Assembly (NCBI RefSeq): GCF_001043895.1
Contig: NZ_JTHF01000015.1
Coordinates: forward strand, 1 to 64,000
DNA: 64,000 nucleotides
From: Methylobacterium indicum
GTDB lineage: Bacteria; Pseudomonadota; Alphaproteobacteria; Rhizobiales; Beijerinckiaceae
Direction of reading: 5' to 3'
This document shows positions 10,523 through 19,995 of the stretch, in pieces; position 1 is the first letter of the stretch, and every line of letters starts with the position of its first letter. The position numbers and the translations under genes are program-made. The notes below the pieces were generated by a model. The model was not told the DNA's origin. It did no database searches and worked only from the letters and a program-made list of their open reading frames with translations.

Positions 10523-11860
10523 ATGGCCTCTGCAGCCGAGCAGCTCGCCGCCAACCTCAACTTCGGCGCCATCGCCAAGGCCGAAGAGCTCAAGAAGCGG
10601 ATCTGGTTCACGCTTGGCGCCCTGATCGTCTACCGGCTCGGGACCTACATCCCGCTGCCCGGCATCGATCCCGACGCGCTGCGCCAGAGCTTCGCCAACG
10701 CCCAGGGCGGCGTGCTCGGCCTGTTCAACATGTTCTCCGGCGGTGCCGTCGAGCGCATGGCGATCTTCGCGCTCAACATCATGCCGTATATCTCGGCCTC
10801 GATCATCGTGCAGCTGCTCACCTCGGTGGTGCCGTCGCTCGAGGGGCTGAAGAAGGAGGGCGAGTCCGGCCGCAAGGTCCTCAACCAGTACACCCGCTAC
10901 CTGACGGTGGTGCTGGCGATCTTCCAGGCCTGGGGCATCGCGGTCGGGCTGCAGAGCTCCGGCGGCATCGTGCAGGACCCGGGGCCGTTCTTCCTCGTCT
11001 CGACCGTCATCACGCTCACCGGCGGTACGCTGTTCCTGATGTGGATCGGCGAGCAGATCACCTCGCGGGGCATCGGCAACGGCTCCTCGCTCATCATCTT
11101 CGCGGGCATCGTCGCCCACCTGCCCTCCGCCATCGCCGGCACCCTCGAGCTCGGCCGCCAGGGTGCGCTGTCGACGGTGGTGATCCTCGGCGTCGTCGTG
11201 ATGGCGGCCGCCGTCGTCTACTTCATCGTGTTCATGGAGCGCGCCCAGCGCCGCCTCCTGATCAACTACCCCAAGCGCCAGGTCGGCAACCGGATGTACG
11301 AGGGCCAGACCTCGTTCCTGCCGCTCAAGCTCAACACCTCGGGCGTCATCCCGCCGATCTTCGCTTCGTCGCTGCTGCTGCTGCCGGCCACGGCGGCGAG
11401 CTTCCAGACCGATCCGAACGGCACCGGGATCATCGCCACCATGGCGACCTATCTCGGCCACGGCCGGCCGCTCTACATGCTGCTCTACGCGGCCCTGATC
11501 ATCTTCTTCGCGTTCTTCTACACCGCGGTGGTGTTCAACCCGCAGGAGACGGCGGACAACCTGAAGAAGCATGGCGGCTTCATCCCGGGCATCCGTCCGG
11601 GCGAGCGCACCGCCGAGTTCATCGACAAGGTCCTGTCCCGCATCACGGTGATCGGCGCCGCCTACCTGACGGTGATCTGCCTGATCCCGGAGATCCTGGT
11701 CTCCTACGCCTCGCTGCCGTTCTACTTCGGCGGCACCTCGCTGCTGATCGTGGTCTCGGTCACCATGGACACGGTGGCGCAGGTCCACGGCCATCTGCTG
11801 GCGCACCAGTACGAGGGTCTGGTGAAGAAGGCGAAGCTGCGCGGCGCCCGCCGGCGCTGA
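10523..11860 (+). CDS. secY: Protein translocase subunit SecY
   Basis: SecY (445 aa) is the channel-forming subunit of the Sec translocon in the inner membrane. About ten hydrophobic segments are visible. Hallmarks are LGTYIPLPGID after the first membrane segment, GGAVERMAIFALNIMPYISA, and the conserved cytoplasmic loop NPQETADNLKKHGGFIPGIRPG. The ATG at 10523 (MASAAEQLAANL) is preferred; the frame is open further upstream without family similarity. It keeps its place in the spc operon, with adk downstream. Confidence 0.97.
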   Translation: MASAAEQLAANLNFGAIAKAEELKKRIWFTLGALIVYRLGTYIPLPGIDPDALRQSFANAQGGVLGLFNMFSGGAVERMAIFALNIMPYISASIIVQLLTSVVPSLEGLKKEGESGRKVLNQYTRYLTVVLAIFQAWGIAVGLQSSGGIVQDPGPFFLVSTVITLTGGTLFLMWIGEQITSRGIGNGSSLIIFAGIVAHLPSAIAGTLELGRQGALSTVVILGVVVMAAAVVYFIVFMERAQRRLLINYPKRQVGNRMYEGQTSFLPLKLNTSGVIPPIFASSLLLLPATAASFQTDPNGTGIIATMATYLGHGRPLYMLLYAALIIFFAFFYTAVVFNPQETADNLKKHGGFIPGIRPGERTAEFIDKVLSRITVIGAAYLTVICLIPEILVSYASLPFYFGGTSLLIVVSVTMDTVAQVHGHLLAHQYEGLVKKAKLRGARRR

Positions 11861-11868
11861 TCGCGGCG

Positions 11869-11892
11869 CCCGGGCCGGTTCGCCGGCCCGGG
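11869..11892. other. Perfect 10-bp hairpin with TTCG loop after secY
   Basis: The arms 11869-11878 and 11883-11892 are perfect complements around a TTCG tetraloop, 8 bp after the secY stop. Only two T residues follow, so efficient intrinsic termination is doubtful. A stabilising 3-prime end or a pause site is equally possible. Confidence 0.5.
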
Positions 11893-12102
11893 TTCCCGGA
11901 GCGAGCCCTCGCGTCCAATGCCCTTGCGTCCGGGCGTCCGCCTGGCGCATGGTCGCTTCCCTTGCGCCGGTTCGGACGGGGGTCCGGGCCTTAGCGCATG
12001 GTCGGATTTCGGGTGCAACCGGTCCCAGGCTACAACGAGCATACAGGCCGCGCCGAGGACGAAGGATCTAAGGCGAGACGCGGCCGAGGGGAGAGACAGG
12101 TT

Positions 12103-12702
12103 ATGCGGATCATTCTGCTCGGCCCGCCTGGCGCCGGGAAGGGCACCCAATCGGCGCGCATCGTCGAGCGGTTCGGAATCCCGCAGCTCTCGACCGGCGA
12201 CATGCTGCGCGCCGCCGTCGCGGCCGGTACCCCGGTCGGCCTCAAGGCCAAGGCCCTGATGGAGAGCGGCGCTCTCGTCTCCGACGAGATCGTGATCGGC
12301 ATCGTCGCCGACCGGATCGAGGAGGCGGATGCCCGCTCCGGCTTCATCCTCGACGGCTTCCCGCGGACCGTCGCCCAGGCCGTGGCCCTCGAGACCATGC
12401 TCTCCCAGAAGGGCCTGCGCCTCGACGCCGTGGTCGAGTTCAAGGTCGACGAGGACGCCCTCGTCGGCCGGATCGCGAAGCGCGCCGCCGAGACCGCGGC
12501 CCGCGGCGAGCCGGTGCGCAAGGATGACACGCCGGAGGTCTTCAAGACCCGGCTCGAGGCCTACCGCGCCCAGACGGCGCCGCTCTCGGCGCATTACGCC
12601 GGCACCGGCCTGCTGCGCCAGGTCGACGGCATGGCGCCGATCGACGAGGTGACGAAGCAGCTTGAGACGCTGCTGGCCCCGTTCCAGACCGTGTCCGCCT
12701 GA
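12103..12702 (+). CDS. adk: Adenylate kinase, short-lid form
   Basis: Adenylate kinase (199 aa) interconverts ATP plus AMP with two ADP in the cytosol. The Walker A motif GPPGAGKGT is at residues 7-15, followed by [10 protein letters not shown] (AMP-binding) and [13 protein letters not shown]. The LID region is short, without the roughly 27-residue insert of E. coli Adk, and has no zinc cysteines. The ATG at 12103 follows GGGGAGAGACAGGTT. Placement next to secY is standard. Confidence 0.95.
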   Translation: MRIILLGPPGAGKGTQSARIVERFGIPQLSTGDMLRAAVAAGTPVGLKAKALMESGALVSDEIVIGIVADRIEEADARSGFILDGFPRTVAQAVALETMLSQKGLRLDAVVEFKVDEDALVGRIAKRAAETAARGEPVRKDDTPEVFKTRLEAYRAQTAPLSAHYAGTGLLRQVDGMAPIDEVTKQLETLLAPFQTVSA

Positions 12703-12715
12703 GGGCGGGGCGCGG

Positions 12716-12743
12716 TTGACAAGCCGGCGCGCCCGCGCTAGTG
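12716..12743 (+). promoter_or_regulatory. Candidate promoter for rpsM-rpsK-rpoA
   Basis: A perfect TTGACA lies at 12716-12721. After 16 bp comes CTAGTG (12738-12743), a weak match to the alphaproteobacterial -10. It lies in the 207-bp adk-rpsM gap, just after adk, where a promoter for the alpha-operon section would be expected. Confidence 0.4.
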
Positions 12744-12909
12744 GGCGCTCCTTCGTTCAGACCCGGACGGCCCGGCGAGCCTCTTTGGAGGCCGCTCCGG
12801 GCCGATTTGCCGTCGGGACGGCGCGCAGGGGCCGGGCTCCACCGGACGCGCGCGACACCAGAAACATCGTCCCGGCCACGGCCGCGGACGTGATGGAGAG
12901 CAGGACACC

Positions 12910-13278
12910 ATGGCCCGTATCGCCGGCGTCAACATCCCGACCAACAAGCGCGTCGTCATCGCGCTCCAGTACATCCACGGCATCGGCGCCAAGAAGGCCG
13001 AGGAGATCACCGAGAAGGTCGGCATTCCGGCCGAGCGTCGCGTGAACCAGCTCACCGACGCCGAGGTGCTGCAGATCCGCGAGACCATCGACCGCGACTA
13101 CGTCGTCGAGGGCGACCTGCGTCGCGAAGTCTCGATGAACATCAAGCGCCTGATGGATCTCGGCTGCTACCGCGGCCTGCGTCACCGCCGCAACCTGCCG
13201 GTCCGCGGCCAGCGCACCCACACCAACGCCCGTACCCGCAAGGGCAAGGCGAAGCCGATCGCCGGCAAGAAGAAGTAA
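12910..13278 (+). CDS. rpsM: 30S ribosomal protein S13
   Basis: S13 (122 aa) forms inter-subunit bridges from the head of the 30S subunit. Family landmarks are [20 protein letters not shown], the helix-hairpin-helix [13 protein letters not shown], and the C-terminal [14 protein letters not shown]. It is separated from adk by 207 bp and from rpsK by 148 bp. Confidence 0.98.
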   Translation: MARIAGVNIPTNKRVVIALQYIHGIGAKKAEEITEKVGIPAERRVNQLTDAEVLQIRETIDRDYVVEGDLRREVSMNIKRLMDLGCYRGLRHRRNLPVRGQRTHTNARTRKGKAKPIAGKKK

Positions 13279-13426
13279 GCCGCGGTCAGCATAGGATCGG
13301 CGGGTCCCGGGATCAGGTCCCGAGGCCTGCCCGACACCGGCGGCGCGCCAGCGCCGCTCACGACACCCGCAAGACACGTCCCGAGCGCCTGGCACCACGG
13401 GCGCGCCTGAAGGATCGAAAGACAGT

Positions 13427-13816
13427 ATGGCCAAGGAAGCAACCCGCGTCCGTCGTCGCGAACGCAAGAACATCGTGTCGGGCGTCGCCCACGTGAACGC
13501 CTCGTTCAACAACACGATGATCACCATCACGGACGCTCAGGGCAACACGATCTCGTGGTCGTCGGCCGGCGCCATGGGCTTCAAGGGCTCCCGCAAGTCG
13601 ACGCCCTACGCCGCCCAGGTCGCCGCCGAGGATGCCGGCCGCAAGGCCGCCGAGCACGGCATGCGCACCCTCGAGGTCGAGGTCTCGGGCCCCGGTTCGG
13701 GTCGCGAGTCGGCGCTTCGCGCGCTGCAGGCCGCGGGCTTCACGGTGACGTCGATCCGCGACGTGACCCCGATCCCGCACAACGGCTGCCGTCCGCGCAA
13801 GCGTCGTCGCGTCTGA
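13427..13816 (+). CDS. rpsK: 30S ribosomal protein S11
   Basis: S11 (129 aa) is a platform protein of the 30S subunit. It contains [20 protein letters not shown] and the C-terminal [18 protein letters not shown]. It is followed by a strong hairpin (13830-13856) and then by a metallohydrolase gene rather than directly by rpoA. Confidence 0.98.
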   Translation: MAKEATRVRRRERKNIVSGVAHVNASFNNTMITITDAQGNTISWSSAGAMGFKGSRKSTPYAAQVAAEDAGRKAAEHGMRTLEVEVSGPGSGRESALRALQAAGFTVTSIRDVTPIPHNGCRPRKRRRV

Positions 13817-13829
13817 TCGTCCCCACGTC

Positions 13830-13856
13830 CCGGGGAGCCCCTTGCGGGCTCCCCGG
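13830..13856. other. Perfect 11-bp hairpin after rpsK
   Basis: The arms 13830-13840 and 13846-13856 pair perfectly around CTTGC, 13 bp after the rpsK stop. The next bases are GC-rich with no T-run. It separates the ribosomal gene from the inserted metallohydrolase gene. Confidence 0.5.
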
Positions 13857-13880
13857 CCGACGGCCCGCGAAGAGGATTGC

Positions 13881-14765
13881 GTGTCGATAGCTCCCACCGC
13901 CGACTTCGCCCGCCCCGGCGTCCTCCCCTGGACGCTGGGCGATCGCGTTGTGGTCGCCCTGAACGACGGTCATCTCGTGGCCTCGCTCGGGCTGGTGCAG
14001 GGCATTCCCGCCGACGAGGCGGGGCGGCTGCAGGCGGAGGGGTTCCGGGACGCGGCCGCGCCGCGGATCACCGTGAACGCCTTCCTGATCCTCGGCGGGG
14101 CGAAACCCGTGCTGGTCGATGCCGGCATGGGGGCGGGCGGTCCCGACACCCTCGGCCACCTGCCGAAGGCGCTCGCCGCCTGCGGCGTGGCGCCCGAGGA
14201 CGTCGGAACGGTGCTGGTGACCCACCTGCATTCCGATCACATCGGCGGCTTGATCGCGCGGGACGGCGCCGTGGCGTTCCCCAACGCCGAGGTGGTGATC
14301 CCGGAGGCGGAGGCCGCCTACTGGCTCGCCGAAGGCGCCGAGGCCCGTGCCCCGGAGGGCGCCAAGGCGGGCTTTCGCCGCGCGCAAGGCCTCGTTTCGG
14401 CCTATGGCGGCCGGATTCGCCGGGCCGGCGGGGGCGAGGTGCTGCCGGGGATCGAGGCGATCCCGGCGCCCGGCCACACGCCGGGCCACACCGCCTACCG
14501 GGTCCAGTCGGGAGACCGCTCCCTGCTGATCTGGGGCGACGTGGTGCATCTGCCGGCGATCCAGCTCGCCCGTCCGGAGGTCGGTCTGACCTTCGACGTG
14601 GACGGCGCGGTGGCGGCCGCCACCCGCAAGCGCATCCTCGACCAGGTCGCCGCCGAGCGCAGCCTGGTCGCCGGGATGCATCTCGATTTTCCGGCCCTCG
14701 GCTATGTCCGGCGCGACGGCGCCGGCTTCGCCTGGGTCCCGGAGCAGTGGAGCGCGGCGTCCTGA
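13881..14765 (+). CDS. MBL-fold metallohydrolase inserted between rpsK and rpoA
   Basis: This 294-aa protein belongs to the metallo-beta-lactamase-fold hydrolases. The metal-binding motif HLHSDHIGG lies near residues 115-123, and further ligands are expected at GHTPGHT and WGDVVHLP. No signal peptide is visible, so it is probably cytosolic. The GTG at 13881 follows an AGAGGA site; in-frame codons further upstream give no family-like sequence. The substrate is unknown; lactonase-like and glyoxalase-II-like members share these motifs. It lies on the operon strand, 64 bp after rpsK and 118 bp before rpoA, so it is probably co-transcribed. It is not part of the classical alpha operon. Confidence 0.85.
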   Translation: MSIAPTADFARPGVLPWTLGDRVVVALNDGHLVASLGLVQGIPADEAGRLQAEGFRDAAAPRITVNAFLILGGAKPVLVDAGMGAGGPDTLGHLPKALAACGVAPEDVGTVLVTHLHSDHIGGLIARDGAVAFPNAEVVIPEAEAAYWLAEGAEARAPEGAKAGFRRAQGLVSAYGGRIRRAGGGEVLPGIEAIPAPGHTPGHTAYRVQSGDRSLLIWGDVVHLPAIQLARPEVGLTFDVDGAVAAATRKRILDQVAAERSLVAGMHLDFPALGYVRRDGAGFAWVPEQWSAAS

Positions 14766-14883
14766 CCGCCCCTGCTTCGAACGCGTGAGAGATCAGGACG
14801 GCGGTGTCTCCCGGGCGCGGGAGGGATCGCGAGGGGAGGGCCCTTCGGGGTTGCCCCGGTGTAAGTTGGCGAGAGGTGCGAAC

Positions 14884-15903
14884 GTGGTCATTCAGAAGAA
14901 CTGGCAAGAGCTGATCAAGCCGAACAAGCTCGAGGTCACCCCCGGGCACGACCCGAAGCGGATCGCCACCGTGGTGGCCGAGCCGCTGGAGCGCGGCTTC
15001 GGCACCACCCTCGGCAACTCGCTGCGCCGGGTCCTCCTGTCCTCGCTCCAGGGCGCGGCGGTCACCGCCGTCCAGATCGACGGCGTGCTGCACGAGTTCT
15101 CGTCGATCCCGGGCGTTCGCGAGGACGTCACCGACATCGTCCTCAACATCAAGACCATCGCGATCCGCTCGTCCAGCGACACGCCCAAGCGCATGACCCT
15201 GCGCAAGACCGGCCCGGGCCTCGTGACCGCCGGCGACATCGCCACGATCGGCGACGTGCAGATCCTCAACCCCGACCTGGTGCTCTGCACGCTGGACGAC
15301 GGCGCCGAGATCCGCATGGAGTTCACGGTCTCGGCCGGCAAGGGCTACGTCCCGGCCGACCGCAACCGTCCCGAAGACGCCCCGATCGGCCTGATCCCGG
15401 TCGACGCGCTGTTCTCGCCCGTCACCAAGGTGTCCTACCGTATCGAGAACACCCGCGAGGGCCAGGATCTCGACAAGGACAAGCTGACCATGACGGTCGA
15501 GACCAACGGTGCGGTCTCGCCCGAGGATGCGCTGGCCTATGCCGCCCGCATCATCCAGGACCAGCTCCAGATCTTCGTGAACTTCGAGGAGCCCCGCAAG
15601 GAGGAGGCCGCGCCGCTGGCGCCGCAGCTGCCCTTCAACCCGGCGCTGCTCAAGAAGGTCGACGAGCTCGAGCTGTCGGTCCGCTCGGCCAACTGCCTCA
15701 AGAACGACAACATCGTCTATATCGGCGACCTCATCCAGAAGACCGAGGCGGAGATGCTCCGCACCCCGAACTTCGGCCGCAAGTCGCTCAACGAGATCAA
15801 GGAAGTGCTGGCCGCGATGGGCCTGCACCTCGGCATGGACGTTCCCGGCTGGCCGCCGGAGAACATCGAGGATCTCGCCAAGCGCTTCGAAGAGCATTAC
15901 TGA
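14884..15903 (+). CDS. rpoA: DNA-directed RNA polymerase subunit alpha
   Basis: RpoA (339 aa) nucleates RNA polymerase assembly and contacts UP elements and activators. The N-terminal domain has [20 protein letters not shown]; the C-terminal domain has [20 protein letters not shown] and the [11 protein letters not shown] helix. The GTG at 14884 ([18 protein letters not shown]) is the usual alphaproteobacterial start. The frame stays open upstream without conserved sequence. Confidence 0.98.
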   Translation: MVIQKNWQELIKPNKLEVTPGHDPKRIATVVAEPLERGFGTTLGNSLRRVLLSSLQGAAVTAVQIDGVLHEFSSIPGVREDVTDIVLNIKTIAIRSSSDTPKRMTLRKTGPGLVTAGDIATIGDVQILNPDLVLCTLDDGAEIRMEFTVSAGKGYVPADRNRPEDAPIGLIPVDALFSPVTKVSYRIENTREGQDLDKDKLTMTVETNGAVSPEDALAYAARIIQDQLQIFVNFEEPRKEEAAPLAPQLPFNPALLKKVDELELSVRSANCLKNDNIVYIGDLIQKTEAEMLRTPNFGRKSLNEIKEVLAAMGLHLGMDVPGWPPENIEDLAKRFEEHY

Positions 15904-15910
15904 GCCGGTC

Positions 15911-15939
15911 GCGGCGCGGGACGGTAGGTCCCGCGCCGC
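15911..15939. other. Hairpin 1 in the rpoA-rplQ gap
   Basis: A perfect 11-bp inverted repeat (15911-15921 with 15929-15939, loop CGGTAGG) begins 7 bp after the rpoA stop. Its 3-prime arm overlaps the 5-prime arm of hairpin 2 by four bases, so the two cannot both form completely. Confidence 0.6.
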
Positions 15940-15984
15940 CACTCCGGATGCGCCGTCCGATGGGCGGCGCATCCGGAGTGGCGG
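15936..15984. other. Hairpin 2 in the rpoA-rplQ gap, 20-bp perfect stem
   Basis: The arms 15936-15955 and 15965-15984 are perfect 20-base complements around a 9-nt loop. No T-run follows. Together with hairpin 1 it takes up about half of the 150-bp gap before rplQ. Possible roles are an RNase III site, a transcription pause or a palindromic repeat element. Confidence 0.65.
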
Positions 15985-16053
15985 TTCACCGCCCTCGCAC
16001 CACAAAGGACGGCCGACCCGTGGCACGGCGGCCGAGAACCAAAGGAGAGAGCC

Positions 16054-16476
16054 ATGCGTCACGGTTTCCGGGGTCGTCGCTTCAACCGCACCGTCGAGCA
16101 TCGCAAGGCGATGTTCTCGAACATGTCGGCCGCGCTGATCAAGCACGAGCAGATCATCACCACCCTGCCGAAGGCCAAGGACCTGCGTCCGGTCGTCGAG
16201 AAGCTGATCACGCTGGGCAAGCGCGGCGACCTGCATGCCCGCCGTCAGGCGATCGCGGCTCTGCGCGGCGACGAGGTGATGGTCAAGAAGCTGTTCGACG
16301 TGCTCGGCCCCCGCTACGAGGGCCGTCCGGGCGGCTATTGCCGCATCATGAAGGCCGGCTTCCGCTACGGCGACAACGCCCCGATGGCGGTGATCGAGTT
16401 CGTCGATCGCGACGTCGACGCCCGCGGCAAGGATTCCGGCCCGGTCCAGGTCGCCGACGAGACCCCCGCGGAGTAA
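16054..16476 (+). CDS. rplQ: 50S ribosomal protein L17
   Basis: L17 (140 aa) is near the tunnel exit. The family core [20 protein letters not shown] and [20 protein letters not shown] is clear, and a short acidic tail follows. CAAAGGAGAGAGCC precedes the ATG. It ends the ribosomal superoperon and is followed by a real intrinsic terminator. Confidence 0.98.
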   Translation: MRHGFRGRRFNRTVEHRKAMFSNMSAALIKHEQIITTLPKAKDLRPVVEKLITLGKRGDLHARRQAIAALRGDEVMVKKLFDVLGPRYEGRPGGYCRIMKAGFRYGDNAPMAVIEFVDRDVDARGKDSGPVQVADETPAE

Positions 16477-16503
16477 TCCGCTCGACCTTCTCGACGTCTT
16501 CGA

Positions 16504-16534
16504 AGGCGGCCCTCGCGGGCCGCCTTTCTTCTTT
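16504..16534 (+). terminator. Intrinsic terminator of the ribosomal superoperon
   Basis: A 9-bp perfect stem (16504-16512 with 16517-16525, loop TCGC) is followed by TTTCTTCTTT. It lies 28 bp after rplQ. Confidence 0.85.
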
Positions 16535-16606
16535 GGCGGGAACCTCGCGCCCCGGCGCACGATCTCCCTTGCGGCATCCACAGCCCGCGAAGGGAGACGT
16601 GACCTC

Positions 16607-16870
16607 ATGACCAAGCTGACCATTCCGGCCCTCGCCGCCCTGATCCTCGCCGGCAGCAGCGCCGGTGCCCTCGCCGACAAGGTCGGGGCCGACTGGATGC
16701 CGATCGGCCAGGTGATCCAGAAGGTCGAGGCTGCCGGCTACACCCAGATCTCCGAGATCGAGGCCGATGACGGCCATTGGGAAGGAGAGGGGATGAAGGA
16801 CGGCAAGCCGATGAAGTTCAAGGCCGATCCCCGCACCGGCGCCATCCTGTCCGAGAAAGCCGGCAAGTAG
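16607..16870 (+). CDS. Secreted PepSY-domain protein
   Basis: This small protein (87 aa) has a clear signal peptide (hydrophobic core LTIPALAALILAGSSAGA, cleavage after ALA at about residue 23). A single PepSY-like domain follows: IGQVIQKVEAAGYTQISEIE, then a strand pair ending in DPRTGAIL. PepSY domains are often linked to inhibition of secreted proteases or periplasmic sensing. The specific role is unknown. It stands alone between the ribosomal terminator and the aminotransferase. Confidence 0.8.
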   Translation: MTKLTIPALAALILAGSSAGALADKVGADWMPIGQVIQKVEAAGYTQISEIEADDGHWEGEGMKDGKPMKFKADPRTGAILSEKAGK

Positions 16871-17023
16871 GGGCTGCCGGACGACGAAGCCGGCAGGGGG
16901 CGGCGGGTCGGATTATCCCGGCCGGCGCCATTCCGCAGGGGAGCCCTGCCGGCAAAACGCTGGATTCCCAGGGGTGGGAGGCGCAAAGGTGGGGCGCCTT
17001 TCCGTCCACCAGCGAACCGTCCC

Positions 17024-18295
17024 ATGACTGCCATTCCTGCGCTTGCCGATCTCCAGGCCCGTTACGCCGCCCTGCAGGGGCGCGGCCTCAAGCTCGACAT
17101 GACCCGGGGCAAGCCGGCGCCCGAGCAGCTCGACCTGTCCGACGACCTGTTCACCCTCCCGGGCAACCGCGACCACCGCACCGAGAGCGGCGAGGATGCC
17201 CGCAACTACGGCGGCGTGCAGGGTCTGGCCGAGGTGCGCGCCCTGTTCGCGCCGGTGGTCGGGGCGTCGCCGGACCGGATCGCCATCGGCAACAATTCGA
17301 GCCTCGCGCTCATGCACGATTGCATCGCCTACGCGCTCCTGAAGGGCGTGCCCGGCGGGACGCGGCCATGGGCCAAGGAGGAAGAGATCCGCTTCCTCTG
17401 CCCGGTGCCGGGCTACGACCGCCACTTCGCCCTGTGCGAGACCTACGGCATCGGCATGATCCCGGTGCCGATGACCGCCGACGGTCCGGACATGGATGTG
17501 GTCGAGCGCGAGGTCCGCGATCCCCGGGTGAAGGGGATGTGGGCGGTGCCGCAATACTCGAACCCCGGCGGCGAGACCTATTCCGACGCCACCGTCGAGC
17601 GCCTCGCCCGGATGGAGACCGGCGCGCCGGATTTTCGGCTGTTTTGGGACAACGCCTACGCGCTGCACCACCTGACCGAGCGCCGCCCGACCCTGCGCAA
17701 CGTCCTCGACGCCTGCGCGGAAGCGGGACACCCGGACCGGGCGATCGTCTTCGCGTCGACCTCGAAGGTGACGCTCGCCGGCGCGGGCCTGGCGATGCTG
17801 GCCTCGTCGGAGGGCAACATCCGCTGGTATCTCGCCAATGCCGGCAAGCGCAGCATCGGGCCGGACAAGCTCAACCAGCTGCGCCACGTCCGCTTCCTGC
17901 GCGACCAGGGCGGGCTCGACGCGCTGATGGACGGTCACCGCCGCCTGCTGGCGCCGAAGTTCAAGGCCGTCACCGAGACCCTGGCCCGCCATCTCGGCGG
18001 CACCGGCGTCGCGCGCTGGAGCGAGCCGGAGGGCGGCTACTTCATCCTGCTCGAAGTGCCGGTGGGCTGCGCCACCCGCGTGGTGACGCTCGCCGCCGCC
18101 TGCGGGCTGGCGCTGACGCCGGCCGGCGCCACCCATCCCTATGGGCGTGACCCACAGGACAAGCTGTTGCGCCTCGCCCCGTCCTATCCGAAGCCCGCCG
18201 AGGTCGAGGCCGCGGCCGAGGTGGTGGCGGTCTGCGTGCTCCTGGCCGCCGCCGAGAGCCGCGAGGCCGGCGGGAGCGGGCAGGTGGCGGCCTGA
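17024..18295 (+). CDS. PLP-dependent aminotransferase, class Ic aspartate aminotransferase type
   Basis: This 423-aa fold-type-I aminotransferase begins with the family signature LKLDMTRGKPAPEQLDLS. It contains NYGGVQGLAEVRALFA, PQYSNPGGETYSD and the PLP-lysine motif FASTSKVTLAGAG near residue 247. FWDNAYALHH supplies the Asp that pairs with the PLP ring nitrogen. Relatives transaminate aspartate or related amino acids with 2-oxoglutarate; the substrate cannot be read from sequence. It lies alone on the + strand, and two hairpins follow its stop. Confidence 0.85.
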   Translation: MTAIPALADLQARYAALQGRGLKLDMTRGKPAPEQLDLSDDLFTLPGNRDHRTESGEDARNYGGVQGLAEVRALFAPVVGASPDRIAIGNNSSLALMHDCIAYALLKGVPGGTRPWAKEEEIRFLCPVPGYDRHFALCETYGIGMIPVPMTADGPDMDVVEREVRDPRVKGMWAVPQYSNPGGETYSDATVERLARMETGAPDFRLFWDNAYALHHLTERRPTLRNVLDACAEAGHPDRAIVFASTSKVTLAGAGLAMLASSEGNIRWYLANAGKRSIGPDKLNQLRHVRFLRDQGGLDALMDGHRRLLAPKFKAVTETLARHLGGTGVARWSEPEGGYFILLEVPVGCATRVVTLAAACGLALTPAGATHPYGRDPQDKLLRLAPSYPKPAEVEAAAEVVAVCVLLAAAESREAGGSGQVAA

Positions 18296-18591
18296 GGGCA
18301 GGCCCGTAACGACGCAGGTGACCGGCGGTCGGTCCGCCGGTCACGCACATCAGGCGGCGCGTCCTCATCCAGGATGGCGACGGCTCGCGACGGCGTGAGA
18401 TGCGTCTCACGCCGGTCTTCCGGTCCGAGCGTCGAATCGAAGTCGATTGCTGACCGACAGGGATCCGGACGACATCCCGGCCCGATCGACCGACTCTTAC
18501 GTTCACCATTCGACATACCATCCCGGGGTGCTGCAAGGCGCCGCGGGCGAGCGGCCGTTGACGCAGCGCAGCGCCGCGCGATGTCGCCGGC
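18296..18591 (+). other. Non-coding gap with two perfect hairpins
   Basis: I see no credible gene in these 296 bp. Hairpin 18318-18344 has an 11-bp stem and 5-nt loop. Hairpin 18391-18414 has a 10-bp stem and a TGCG loop. Neither has a strong U-tract; together they may end the aminotransferase transcript. The rest probably holds the promoter of the hydrolase-GMC operon. Confidence 0.5.
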
Positions 18592-19995
18592 ATGATTGAC
18601 GAACCCGTCCTCTTCTGCCTGCACTTCCTCGGAGGCAGCGCCCGTGAATGGCGCCCGCTCTCCGAGCGTCTCGGGCCCGCGGCGCGCTGCGTCGCCATCG
18701 ACCTGCCGGGCTTCGGCGACGCGGCCGACCATCCCGGCGGCGACGTCGCCGCCATGGCCGACCACGTCGCCGCCCGCATCGAAGCCGAGGGCCCGTCCGG
18801 GCCCTGGCTCATCGCCGGCAACAGCATGGGGGCGAAGGTCGCCCTGGCGCTCGCCCGCCGCCACGAGGACGGCGATCCCGCCCTCGCGGGTCTCGCCGGG
18901 CTGGTCCTGATGGCCGGCTCGCCGCCTTGCCCTGAGCCGATGGCGGAGGAGCGCCGCCGGGCGATGATCGCCTGGATCGACGCCGATCCGGAGACCCGCC
19001 GGCGGGAGGCCGAGGCCTTCGTGTCGGCGAATGTCGGCGCGCCGCTCTCGCCCGAGGATCATGCCCGGACCGTCGAGGACGTGCTGCGGGCCAACCCGGA
19101 CGCCTGGAAGGCCTGGCTCACCGGCGGCGCCAACGAGGATTGGCGCGACCGCATCGGTCTCCTTCGGGTCCCGGCGCTGGTGGTCAGCGGAGCGCAGGAC
19201 GGCGATCTCGGGCCCGAGGCGCAGGCCGCGCTGACCCTGCCTCACCTCGCCCGCCACCGCCACGTCGTCGCGGTGGGTGCCGCCCACCTGCTGCCGCTTG
19301 AGCGGCCGGACGAGATGGCGGAGCTGATCCGCGCCTTCCTGGCGGCGCCGCCGGAGGAGGCGGAGGCCCCGCTCCTGCCGCCGGCCTTCGCCGCGCTGAT
19401 GGGTTCGGAGCGGGTCAATACCCGCCTGCGCACGACGCTCCGCGAGCGGATGCGCGAACCCGACGGGCCGTTCTGCTTGAGCGCGGAGGCGCGCGCGACG
19501 CTCACCGCCTGCCTCGACCGGGTACTGCCGCAACCGGGGCCGGGGAGGATCGACCTCGCCCGCCGCATCGACGCGCGGCTCGCCTCCGGCACCGGCGACG
19601 GCTGGCGCTTCGTCACCCTGCCCCCGGACGCGGAGGCCTATGAGCGGGCGCTCTGCACCCTCGATGCCGCGGCCCGCGACGCCCACGGGCGCGCCTTCGC
19701 CGCGCTCGGCGCGTCCGAGCAGGACGCTCTTCTCGCCCGGGCCGCCTCCGGCGACCTGCCCGAGCGTCCCGACGGCCTCGCGCCGGACCTGATGACCTGC
19801 TGGTTCGAGGAAGTGCGGGGCGAGGCGGTGCGCACCTTCCTCGCCCACCCGGCCGGCCTCGCGGCGATCGGCTTTACCGGCATCGGTGCCGGCGGCGACG
19901 AGGCGGAGGCCCTGCCGGGCTACCGCCTGACCGGCCTGAACGAGCGCGAACCCTGGGAGCAACCCGTCCTCGAGACCGTGGGAGACGCCCGATGA
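18592..19995 (+). CDS. Alpha/beta hydrolase fused to a gluconate-2-dehydrogenase subunit-3-like domain
   Basis: This 467-aa protein looks like a two-part fusion. Residues 1 to about 250 form an alpha/beta hydrolase: FLHFLGG oxyanion region, nucleophile elbow AGNSMGAK (Ser at about 75), an acid near GAQDGDLG and His in GAAHLLPLE. From about 285 onward the sequence resembles the small subunit of membrane gluconate/sorbitol-type dehydrogenases: LSAEARATLTACLDRVLPQ, YERALCTLDAAARDAHGRAF, ASEQDALLARAASGDLP, and a C-terminal YRLTGL. No Tat or Sec signal is visible, although typical subunit 3 proteins often have one. The stop overlaps the GMC gene by four bases, which fits the subunit-3 assignment. 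Confidence 0.75.
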   Translation: MIDEPVLFCLHFLGGSAREWRPLSERLGPAARCVAIDLPGFGDAADHPGGDVAAMADHVAARIEAEGPSGPWLIAGNSMGAKVALALARRHEDGDPALAGLAGLVLMAGSPPCPEPMAEERRRAMIAWIDADPETRRREAEAFVSANVGAPLSPEDHARTVEDVLRANPDAWKAWLTGGANEDWRDRIGLLRVPALVVSGAQDGDLGPEAQAALTLPHLARHRHVVAVGAAHLLPLERPDEMAELIRAFLAAPPEEAEAPLLPPAFAALMGSERVNTRLRTTLRERMREPDGPFCLSAEARATLTACLDRVLPQPGPGRIDLARRIDARLASGTGDGWRFVTLPPDAEAYERALCTLDAAARDAHGRAFAALGASEQDALLARAASGDLPERPDGLAPDLMTCWFEEVRGEAVRTFLAHPAGLAAIGFTGIGAGGDEAEALPGYRLTGLNEREPWEQPVLETVGDAR

